The notes beneath the pieces are model-generated. The model saw nothing but the letters and a program-made list of their open reading frames with translations. It made no database searches and was not told the origin of the DNA. The position numbers and the translations under genes were made by a program. A stretch of DNA of 64,000 bases from Cephalotus follicularis (Eukaryota > Streptophyta > Magnoliopsida > Oxalidales > Cephalotaceae), in assembly GCA_001972305.1 (NCBI GenBank), contig BDDD01001469.1, forward strand, positions 69,040-133,039, given 5' to 3'. Below, piece by piece: positions 55,020 through 64,000 of the stretch. Position 1 is the stretch's first letter; each line of letters begins with the position of its first letter.

Positions 55020-56133
55020 TTAAAGGCTCTAGGGGGGTGAATTGTAGTTTCTAAAAATTTAATTAATTTTTTACAAATCTAAGTTAAAATCAATGAACAA
55101 TATATATGTGCAATCAAAAGCAAATAACTAAACTAATTTTAAAGAGAGAGAGTTAGAGAATTTGCAAACACGGTTTTAGAGTGTTTCGGCTTAACTCTTG
55201 CCTACGTCCACTTTTCCCAAGGATCTCCTTGAGTTTCCACTAGTCTCCGAATAAAATTTCGGGTGCTATTCGGTACACCTTTGTGATTGGCCTCAATCAC
55301 TTACAATCCTCTTTGGGTTCACTCCCCAATCTCTCTTAGGGTTCACTCCCCTATTACAATCAAAGTGTAAAAAGAATAATGTTTGTTCTTAACCTCTCAA
55401 AGGTATGAGCTAAGACACAAGACAAGAGCTTTTGAAAGAGACTTGATGATTTTGAATGCTTGTAGTTGATTTTTCATAATTGATCGTTGTATGTATGTTC
55501 ACTTGTATTCTTGTTGTATTCTTTCTTAAAAAACTACTTGTTTATAGCCGTTTCTTGCTTCATAAATCCGTTGGATGTGTCTTGAAATTTGTTGCTTCAA
55601 AAACGGCGTATTAAAACTCTGTCAGAAAGTTTTCCAGCTGTTCAAAGCGTCGACAGTTTGCCTCAAAGCGTCGCCGCTTATATGACCGTTGGGCAGTTCA
55701 AATTTGAATTGTCTGATCAAAGTGCTGGCGTTCTGGATTTTGGAGTCGACCGTTTCCTCAAAGCGATGACGCTTTGTGTTGAGCGTCGTCGATTTTGTCA
55801 AATTGATTGGCTCCAAGAAATCTCTGGTTTTAACCGCTGACAAATGGTGTCAAAGCACAGACGTTTTGATTTAAAGCCCTGTCGCTTTCATTTAAGCATT
55901 GACGGTTTGGACACTTACTCCTTTCCTCGAAACGCTTCATCGGTTGACGCTTTGTTCCTTGCTTTGACGCTTGCACAGCACTGACGCTTACTTCCTGAGC
56001 ATTGACGCTTTAAGCTGTGTCTGCAATTTTCTTGCTGTTTTGCACATTCTACCTTTTTCTTGCACATAAAGACACTTTGTTAAAACACAAATATGTTATC
56101 ATCAAAACTAGGATTGAGACATAAATGTCAACA
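55020..56133 (-). repeat. SIRE-like 5' LTR
   Basis: Counterpart of 49921-51081; about 45 bases shorter. It ends ATGTCAACA at 56133, followed by GATTT. No clear primer-binding site is visible between it and gag. GTCGAC-type cluster at 55644-56012. Confidence 0.8.
55644..56012. repeat. AAAGCGTCGACGCTTT-type cluster, SIRE 5' LTR
   Basis: Counterpart of 50590-50970 with the same order of units. Differences between the two are often at CpG (GCGCCGGCG against GTGCTGGCG, GCGCTGATGC against GCGATGACGC). Confidence 0.8.
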
Positions 56134-56138
56134 GATTT
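56134..56138. repeat. Target duplication GATTT, right of SIRE-like element
   Basis: Exact copy of 49916-49920; the older copia element resumes here. Confidence 0.8.
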
Positions 56139-57300
56139 CATGGCTCCTAGAAAAGCCTCGAATTCAGTGCCTTTCATTGTATTCTAATAGCTTACAGGCT
56201 TGTCATTCTTGATGACATTGGAATCATCAACGCCCTTGACAAAAAAACCATATCTCTCAAGTGCTGATCATATCCTGCCAGAACTCCTCACCAGAGGAGT
56301 GCTTGACTGCGATTCAATCTCAGGTTAATATCTAATCTCAAATGTGTCTATAGAGGATTCAACCTTCAATTCCTTAAAATCTTGCATGGTTTCTACCTGT
56401 GGCAACTCTAAGAGTTCCACTTTACTCCCATTATTTCCTTGGAAAGGATACTCGCTCTCTAGTATCAAATACCTTGTATATTTTGGGATGGTAGAAATAG
56501 TATCCCTAAGTTTCCTTAGGATACTCCACAAACCGACAGCGATCTAATCGCTCCTCTATCTTACTAGGTCCTAACCTATTAATAGAAGCCAGACACCCTA
56601 AACTCCGTTTAGCTTGGGTTTCCTCTTTATCTGTACATAGTACAGAACAGATGGCACAGATCTTTAAGGAATCCGGTTAAGGGTACATGCCATTGCTTCC
56701 AGCTCAAAACCCCAAATATGAGGTAGAGAGATCATTAAAAGACAATATGGACCAGACAATGTCCATCGAAGTCTGGTTCCTCCTTTGGGACACACCGTTA
56801 GCATACAGTGTTCCATGAGATGTCCATTAAGAAAACATTCCATTATCTCTAAGATAATCTTGGAATTTGTCGGATAGGTATTTGCCTCCTCGATCCAATC
56901 GAAGTGTTTTAACAGGCTTACATGTCTGCCCCTCTTTCTCTTTTATGAGTTCTTTGCTGAATTGTTAAAGTTTTGTTTCAAACTTGTGGACCATTAGCAA
57001 TAATAATCCCATTATACACCCAAACATTATTAGACAGGAAAGAACAATCATTGTTCTCAAAATCTAGCTCTAAGCCCATTTTGTATAAGTGAATAAACAC
57101 TTATAATGTTTCTAATTGATCTTAGTATATAACCACTAGGTCCAAGTCTTAACACAAAAACCTTTATATACAAACAATTCATAAATCCTATAGCTTCTTT
57201 TATGATCCTAGATCCAATACAAAGCCATAGATTGACATCTTTATTAGCTCTCAACTGTATTAAAACCTCCAAGGTCATGAGGCACCTCACTAAGGTGAAT
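56139..57300 (-). pseudogene. Copia pre-integrase and integrase remains
   Basis: Minus strand near 57290-57060 encodes RIIKEAIGFMNCLYIKVFVL and RSIRNIISVYSLIQNG, the copia block between protease and integrase ('NCLYVP...RNLISV..L...G'). Near 56905-56850, LRLDRGGKYLSDKFQDYL matches the integrase core 'LRSDRGGEYLS.EF..YL', followed by a TSMDIVWSIMSF-like 'RTLLDMVRSMMS' segment (56780). Integrase would insert the cDNA. The remains are in the right order ahead of RT. Many breaks. Confidence 0.68.
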
Positions 57301-58347
57301 CAGTAGAAGTGGAAGCAATGAACTCCTATTATTCCCTTTTACCAATATCTCGTCGTGTCACAGAGGAAGGAGATCTGGTCCTCAAAAATTTTCTCTATGG
57401 CCATTTTCCCTTACGCTCCTAGCGCATAATCCAACTGAGCTCCCAGCTCAATTAAATCATCATTCTCATCCTAAAAAGCTGTTGAGATTAGTTGAACCTC
57501 ATAGATCCAGGCTATGTTTCATACAACTCCTTAAGAAGTATTCATGAGAGGTTCTCCATATTCTTGTGCTAACACTGTAGTTAGGCATTACGCCTACTGC
57601 TGCAAGGCACCATGCCTATACAATGGCATTGCGCCACTTGGCCTTCTTGGTCAAGACTATATATGAAATATTAATACCTAGTAACATTCGTCCACCGGGC
57701 ACATTTTTTCCAAATTGAGAAAATGAGGCCCCTTTTGAGTTTTATATGGTCTCAAGAATTAAGGTGATCGTAGCCATATCTAACAACCTAAGATAAGGAA
57801 ACTAAAAGCAAGAGTAAGCATTTATTCCATTATTTTATGTGACTACCATAACACTTGGTCTTTAGTGTTTATGGTTTGTACAACTATTCTAATCGTGTTC
57901 CACATCCCCCTGTGGAATTCGAGGTGGGATTGGAATCTATCTCAGCCTATTATGGTCTCCGCTGTGGTGTGAAAGTTACCACAATACCTAAGATAGGTAG
58001 GCTTGCTCGCAAATTTACACTGCGCAGAGTCCCACCCTCACTGTGTAAGATCCAATCATAGATTCGGCCTACCAGCTCAGTATGATCTAGGCCGTGGCTC
58101 GACAAACCCTTAGAGCTAGTATAAATCCATACCCACAATCCTCAATGAAATCCGCGCATTTTGACACCCACACATGTGCGTGTCCAAGTGCCAAACCATC
58201 ACGATCTCCTTGCAGTGCCCAACACTGACATTGACATGACATTTGATAAAGTGCAAACCTTAGCTGTGGCTAACCGCCCACAATCTGCCCATGCCACTCA
58301 ATGAGAATCGTGGAAGGCCACGTTGGGTCACTGACTTGTGTCCCTGA
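57301..58347 (-). other. Decayed copia 5' coding or leader sequence
   Basis: This lies where gag and protease of the old copia element should be. I could not identify a domain with confidence on either strand. The edge at 58347 is set by the start of the LTR-like TGTTAAGAC sequence. Confidence 0.35.
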
Positions 58348-59600
58348 TGTTAAGACTTATTATTAAAATTGGGGGAATTTGGGTATCACATTTTAATATT
58401 ACCAACCATCAATTAATTCATTGGTTATCTTAGCCAATTCCAATTAATTACGGCTGAGCATGCCCCACGTGTTTGAACCATTTATCTCATGCAACCTGTG
58501 TCCAACATAGAAATCAAATTGCTAAGCTAGGGACTACAACTATGAGTGATCCGCACAAGCCAATGCGATCACTCGGTCTCCTAGGTGAACTATTTAATTC
58601 TACTTTATTACAAAATACACCATGCATTCATCACCTTTATTGGTCTTGTATCTTTCCTCATCTTCCTCATCATCCTCCTTTCTTTTGTCACAGAAAGAAA
58701 TTTGCAAAATTACATTTGAATTTAAAGAATACGAATACAAATTAGAGGGAGAAGAGATCCGATGCTAGAGAGGAATTCAAAGGTAAGAAATATGGTGCAT
58801 GTAGACAACGTCATTACAAACCAATCAACCATTAAAGTAATAAATAAAATTAAACATCCACGAAAGAAAATAAAAGCTAGGTTAAGTCCCATCGCCTACC
58901 ATCATGCATAAGACATTAAAAATCTACATCTAATATAGACTTTTAAATAAACACAAACAATTTCAATTTTTGATGGCTAATCGAAATAATTTTAACAAGT
59001 GTGCCGATGTTGCTGTAAAACTCTCACTAGATTAATTAAAACCTAGTTTCCCTTGGTTTACGGAAAATGATTTTATTTTTCAAAAACTTTTCAAAGAATA
59101 ATGCCCGTGCGCGTGCGTTACGCATGGTGTGTTCTCAACGTTCGTTATGTACATTCCGTACACAAACTAAGCAACTAGGTGCGACAAGTTTCTGCCCAAA
59201 ATGCATGGCTTCCATGCTGGCACACCTACCACCCTGCAGGCAATAGCATTTCTTCTGCCCGCCCACTTGACACCAGGTAACTTCTTACGAGAAAATATGC
59301 GCAGAAACATTCTGTACACGTATATTTTGCGCGCATCTACTCGTAACACCTTGTAACCCAATCTGTTGACCTTCCAAGGCCCTATCCGTGATACATAACT
59401 ACACTCAAGAGTCTATTTAGCTATCCACTACAAAACAGCCCCCAGTACACGCTTTCGGACCAAAAAATAGTCCGCTAGTCATACTACGACACTAGTTCGC
59501 AAATTAGGTCCAACCAACACACAAACACATTTTATAATCCAATCGCACATTTATAAAACAACCAAGGGAGGGAATTAAACCTAATATACAGCCACAATAA
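58348..59600 (+). repeat. LTR-like sequence beginning TGTTAAGAC
   Basis: The first 640 bases match 25061-25690 inside element D. The later part (59100-59400) is GC-richer, with GCGCGTGCGTTACGC and TGCGCGCATCTACTCG, and differs from D, which has the 51-bp array there. The right edge is set by the next LTR at 59601. No coding domain is recognised. Confidence 0.5.
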
Positions 59601-59999
59601 TGTAACACCCCCGATTCGAAACTCAGATCACTCCCGATTCTGGATCGGTGTGTCACACAAAACAGAGCTAAAAACATGTCATAAATCTTAATCTTAATCC
59701 AAATTAACATAATACTCCTTCGAATATACTAACAATTGAAAAACTCGAGTTCAAAATCAAATGCTGCCTATAAGCAATTTAGATCTCCAAGTTAACACGT
59801 GATGGTCTAAACACAATCTGATAACATAACATAGTCCGAAAATCATAGTCTGAAAATCATATAATTACATTACTAAAAGAATCATCTCCTAAGAAATGCA
59901 CAAGTCAAAGGTGTTCCTCTCATCACACATGACCATACTGCCCCTGAAAACCTGCCGCATGGAAAAACAAAACGCAGCTGAGCAAACCTCAGTACAAAT

Positions 60000-60350
60000 A
60001 TGGAATCATAAAACAGTTTACGAACAGTTTCTGAAACAAATCAGTTACGAAACAACATAATTACGAATAAAAAAGGATACAAATCAAAACAGAACGGTTT
60101 ACGAAAAGAAACAGTAAGAAACAAAACTGTATCCGAAACAAAGCAGTTTCCAAAATGAAACAGTATCTGAAACAAAACAATATCATGCACAATACAGTAT
60201 GTGAAACAAACACTATACGATACAAAACATTTTATGAAACGGTACACTTTACGAAACAGAAAAGAACAATTTACGGAACAAAAGAAAACATTTTCTGAAT
60301 AGTACGAAACAAACATATTACGGAACAAAACAAAACAAACAGTAAACGAT
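60000..60350. repeat. Degenerate ACGAAACAAAACAGTTT repeat
   Basis: Roughly twenty loose copies of (T)ACGAAACAAAACAGTTT, about 17 bases each, with frequent TTACGAAAC and CTGAAACAAA forms. Confidence 0.7.
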
Positions 60351-61139
60351 AACGATAATTTAAAAGCAGTAAGATTTTAAAGTTAACTCCAAACAGAAAT
60401 CTTAAGCAATATATCAGTTTAAACATTCTTTGAAGTCACATATGAACTTTCATAAAAACCAAATACATAACTTTAAAAACGTATGACAAACTTTTCAAAA
60501 TATAAGTTCCATACTGAGCCACATAACATATCACATATCAGAACACATAGAGCAAGGGAGTAGCTAATTCCACATGCCAAGTAGAATTGAAGTGTACGGT
60601 ACTACACAAGTCAATTCTCACATATCATTTCATATCACATATCCATATACTAGAATCGATTCATACGCCTCTATCAAACATAGCGGATCCATAAATCCAC
60701 CTCATGGGATTTATTCATAACATTCAGAGATGCCGTAGACTAATCACACCGCTACGGAAGTGTCATGTCCCCGTGCCAGGCCTAAGACATGCCTATGGTA
60801 CGCCCCATAGGTGGGTACAATACTCATTATTCAATCATTTCGAAAACATTGATTTATCAAAATCACTTTAAAAACACATAGATATGCTTTCACAAAACAT
60901 ATTTGCAAATCGTTCACCAACGATATCATAACATACATTTCATAATCGGAAATCAACTCATTTATTTCCACCATAAAAGAGATGATCATCACATATTTCT
61001 TAATATATCATAGTATAGGTATAAAGCCATGAACATTCAATTTCGCAAAATGTCAAAACTGACTTTATTTTCAGAACATATCAAATCCATAAAACATAAC
61101 TGAGTTCATAAACCGAAAGAACATATCATAAAAACAAAG

Positions 61140-61560
61140 CTGATTGTCGTTCGATAAAATCAGATAGAATATCAAGAACGAAGTACTCGTGCTTTAATCA
61201 TAAAAGTGAAACTGGATTGTTTTGATAAAATCAGATAGCCAAAGAGCGAAGGAATCCGTACCACATTCACAAAAGTAAAACTGAATTCATTTCAATAAAA
61301 CTGATAGAGAAACCAAGGAAAGGAAATCTATAACAAATACATAATCTGATATTATCTCAAATAAAATCAAAAATATAGCCAAGAAAGAAGGACATCCGTA
61401 CTTCATTTACTAAAACAAACTGAATTTAACTCAACAATAGCGAAGGAGATATCAAGGAAAGAGAATCCGTACTTTATTCATAAAAGTAAAATTAACTTTT
61501 TACTCTAATAAAAACAATAGGAGGGTATCAAGGAACGAAACATTAGTACCTCATGCGATC
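61140..61560. repeat. About 85-bp degenerate tandem repeat, five units
   Basis: Each unit has, in order, ATCAAGGAA(A/C)GA, an ATCCGTAC/AGTACTCGT block, TTCATTCATAAAAGTAAAACTG-like sequence (shown in part) and AATAAAATC(A)GATAG. Unit boundaries fall near 61165, 61250, 61315, 61400 and 61455. Confidence 0.65.
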
Positions 61561-62806
61561 ACCAAAATAACCTCAAGAACGTAGATATCGATACTTCCCT
61601 AGACCGCTCCTCGGTTGTTGAAAATATCTAACAGAAATAAAATCGTTCTCATAAGGACCTAAAATAAAATCAAACATCGACTCATGGGTCATTGTACAAT
61701 AATCATTACCATATAAGATAACAATAGGTTTGCTAAGTCCAATTTGCAGAAACCACATCTAAACATAATTTTGAATTCACTAAGGTAAGTCCAAGTTGTC
61801 CAATTCATCCAATTTTGAATCATAATACTAGTTCAGCTCATAATATCGTAAAACAATTACAGAAATACATAATTCAACTGAAAACAGAATTTAACGGAGT
61901 AGGGTTCAGAGTTTACCGAAAGCAGACGGAACAGATAACAGAGCTAGAATCATGCCGCAGAATCGGAGCGGATCACACCTATGCGGAGAACAGAGTCAGA
62001 AACTGTCCAAAACGTGTCGCAGGAGACTGCCGCACGTGGGCTCACGCGCCGCCGATGGCCGGCGCATGTCTATCACGCATTTCCGGTCAGACGCGGAAAA
62101 GGACGGATCTGAAGTTTTGGAGGTCAAGGATCACATATCCGGGACGCATTTGCCACGGCGCCGCCGCATTTGGTCGGAACTAACACATTTTACCACGGTT
62201 GACTTTATTGCCGATCTGCTTTTCCAGCGTCGCCAAGGGTCGGGGTTGGTCGTGTTCTCTTCATCTCGACGCCAGGATGCTGAATATGTGATTGTCTTGT
62301 CATGCCGATCACCGGAGCAGGAGAATCGACGCTAAACAGATGCGGGAGAGAGAAGACATCGGGCACGCCGAAGAGGCCGTTGTCCGGCGCGGGGGTTGGG
62401 TCCGGTGGACTCAGGAGCTCATGGGGGTTTGACCGGTGCCTTCGCCAGCACCATATCAGCACCGACGTCGACGGCAGAAGCTGAGTGGGGAGAGAGAATG
62501 GGAGACAGGGTGGCAGGACGAGAGAGTGTGTGGGAGAGAAAAGAGAAATTTAATATAAAATAGGGTTTTCGATTTTTAAAAATGCTCAAAATGGTTTTAA
62601 CATTTACATAAAAAAGCCAAAATAGTTTTATTTATTCATAGACTTAATATCAAAACCCACTAGGCTAAGGCTAAAACCCGCTTAGCCAAACCAGGAGCAA
62701 AACAAACAGAAAATGGACAGTCCACAAACCGAAAAAAAAAATCGACAGCCCACACGAAACATATCGAAAAGCCCGAAAATTCTATACGGAAAAACGGGAT
62801 ATTACA

Positions 62807-62950
62807 TCTCCACCCCCTTAAAAAAGATTTCGTCCCAAAATCTAAACAACTACTAACCTGAAGCAAACAGATTATCCCAACGGAACACACCATATCGTAT
62901 CAGCGAAAACCTCAAACAATATCTAAAAGCAGTATGGATAACCATTACAA
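62807..62950 (-). other. Polypurine tract and short internal remnant
   Basis: CCACCCCCTTAAAAAAGATTTCG at 62811 (in part) is the Tekay polypurine tract and hallmark read backwards. After about 100 bases without a recognisable domain, LTR-type sequence begins. Confidence 0.6.
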
Positions 62951-64000
62951 CCATACTCTTAGGATTTCCCGAAAATCGGGCATGATGTATTTGTTTATCG
63001 GACTCCATGCCACCTGATAAACCGCAGTTTATATGTTTGGAGATCAACTCTCATATCTCATCACAATCTATATGTTGGGGTTCAACCCGCACCAGACTAC
63101 ATCACAACTAAATCAAATATACCATTTGCACTCGAAGAACAATCCTTTCAATACTCTGAAAGATGGGCTTCATAAAATCCAATACTATCATAAGCATGCA
63201 AAAGATAATCATGTCAATGAATAATCAATTGAGTACATTCTAACTCTTATAACCTCCCAAAAATTTGGCATGTACTATTCGTTTATCGGACATATGCCCC
63301 CTGTAAAGAAAACACAATTTATATCCACACTCCCGAAGGAGGAACCAACAGTCATAATGAGCTCAGCCCTCAGTAAACCACAATTTAAGTCTGAATCATC
63401 ATTCCAATCTCTCAAGTATGAACTCATGCATATCCAATACATCAACACACACATTTCATAAGCACTGCCACATGTCGGCAGGTCGATAACTGAATAAACA
63501 TATCTCTTAAAGTATCTCTTATACATAACAAATCTCATAAATCTATGCAGTTTAGTTTATAACCAAAAGGCATTCCCTACAAATCATATAAACAAATCCA
63601 TATCCAATATCATAAGCAATGAATGTGTATTGAGGTGCAACAGATATATATATATAATATCGATCATGTGAGATGCATATCTAGCATAAAATATGTGAAC
63701 AATGCCATATCATATCTATATAAGCCATAACATAACCTGTCATTAGTAACTCCACCATATGTCATCATCCAAAGCCTTTTATCCATATCAATCCATGACC
63801 GTGCTATATCCATAGCATTTCATATCCGTTTACGGCCCATATCCACTTACAATCCATATCCGTTTATGATTCACAGCCATTTAACATTCCACTAGGAATG
63901 TAGAGGTAAACTCCATATGTAGTTGATATCGAGTGGTTGACTAAATACATATACTGTCTCATACCAGCATATATAAGTAATTAACTGTCACATCAGTTTA
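62951..64000 (-). repeat. Tekay-like LTR sequence, diverged, related to the solo LTR
   Basis: 63240-63500 follows 42815-43065 of the solo LTR: TTTGGCATG, TATTCGTTTAT, CCCTGTAAAGAAAA, CACTCCCGAAGGAGGAA, GAGCTCAGCCCTCAGTAA and CACATGTCGGCAGGTCGATA. A second, weaker copy of the first part is at 62960-63080 (CCCGAAAATCGGGCATGATG, TTTGTTTATCGGACTCCAT). The sequence runs out of the window. Confidence 0.6.

Larger units (their letters stand above)
49921..56133 (-). mobile_element. SIRE-like Ty1/copia element, incomplete
   Basis: LTRs at 49921-51081 (3') and about 55020-56133 (5') differ by about 5% by eye; GATTT target duplication. On the minus strand: gag (55010-54081), end of RT with RNase H (53920-53280), an extra ORF (52934-51905) and the polypurine tract CATCATCAAAAAGGGGGAG (51105-51083). 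The CTAGGGGGG...GTGAAT LTR start, that polypurine tract and an extra ORF after RNase H are typical of the SIRE/Maximus group. Protease, integrase and most of RT are not seen. Broken, several breaks. Confidence 0.8.
48284..58347 (-). mobile_element. Old Ty1/copia element, split by a SIRE-like element
   Basis: On the minus strand the order is gag-like remains (58347-57300), pre-integrase and integrase (57300-56139), then beyond the SIRE insertion RT and RNase H remains (49915-48633), polypurine tract and part of the 3' LTR (48632-48284). Integrase before RT is diagnostic of copia. The 5' LTR was not found. It is heavily decayed, with many breaks, and older than the SIRE insertion. Confidence 0.65.
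59601..62806 (-). repeat. Tekay-like 3' LTR, 3.2 kb
   Basis: Plus strand TGTAACACCCCCGATTCG to CGGGATATTACA. The first 17 bases equal those of the LTR at 36016. To the right TCTCCACCCCCTTAAAAAA and GATTTCGTCCCAAAATCT are the chromovirus polypurine tract and hallmark read backwards, so the element points left and this is its 3' LTR. Two tandem-repeat zones (60000-60350 and 61140-61560) and a GC-rich zone (61940-62500) lie inside. A leftward TATA-like TTTTATATTAAAT lies at 62551-62566. Confidence 0.75.

Noticed and set aside
61815-62335. Overlapping plus-strand reading frames of 122 and 127 residues
   Set aside because: They lie in the GC-rich zone of an LTR whose transcription runs the other way, overlap each other, and show no domain; long frames are expected by chance in GC-rich DNA.

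Overview
This window is plant nuclear DNA made almost wholly of LTR retrotransposons. I found no convincing host gene, no rRNA or tRNA gene and no CRISPR array. The evidence for a plant is the set of lineages present: Ty3/gypsy Tat (second RNase H, antisense ORF), Athila (tRNA-Asp-type primer site, LGASVNL protease) and Tekay-like chromoviruses (LTRs ending in GTTACA, TTTCGGGACGAAATCT before the polypurine tract), with Ty1/copia elements of a SIRE-like group and of a second lineage whose LTRs begin TGTTAGAT. A flowering plant with a large, repeat-rich genome is likely; I cannot name the species.

Layout. 1-10460: a pile of LTR pieces, namely a Tekay-like LTR end (1-518), two copia LTRs in opposite orientation (1194-3821 and 3822-4735), a chromovirus gag remnant with its 5' LTR (4735-8357) and a copia-type LTR fragment (about 8804-10460). 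10461-46591: one old Athila element on the minus strand, opened by four insertions: a Tat element (12096-29932), a solo copia LTR (32292-34780), a gag-only Tekay element (36016-42340) and a solo Tekay-like LTR (42610-45635). The Tat element itself contains a copia-LTR element, called D here (21439-28214), which holds a second Athila gag-protease segment on the opposite strand. 46592-48283: a second Athila leader and LTR in tandem with the first. 48284-58347: an old copia element on the minus strand, split by a SIRE-like element (49921-56133). 58348-64000: further LTR sequence, including a 3.2-kb Tekay-like 3' LTR (59601-62806).

Insertion history. Exact 5-bp target duplications support four insertions: CTTAA around D, CAGAG around the gag-only Tekay element, CTAAA around the solo LTR and GATTT around the SIRE-like element. 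LTR divergence judged by eye fits the nesting: about 10% for Tat, about 3% for D inside it, 3-4% for the gag-only Tekay element and about 5% for SIRE. All coding parts look broken; they are treated as fossils and no reading frame is reconstructed.

Most unusual signal. The palindromic core GTCGAC, usually extended to AAGCGTCGACGCTT or AAACAGTCGACTGTTT, is clustered in LTRs of several unrelated lineages (Athila, Tekay-like, SIRE-like, other copia) and is absent from the Tat element's own sequence. In two places it forms tandem arrays with 28-bp and 51-bp periods. A second unusual signal is a pair of internal duplications (60 and 32 residues) in the region that follows protease in both Athila copies, where reverse transcriptase would be expected.
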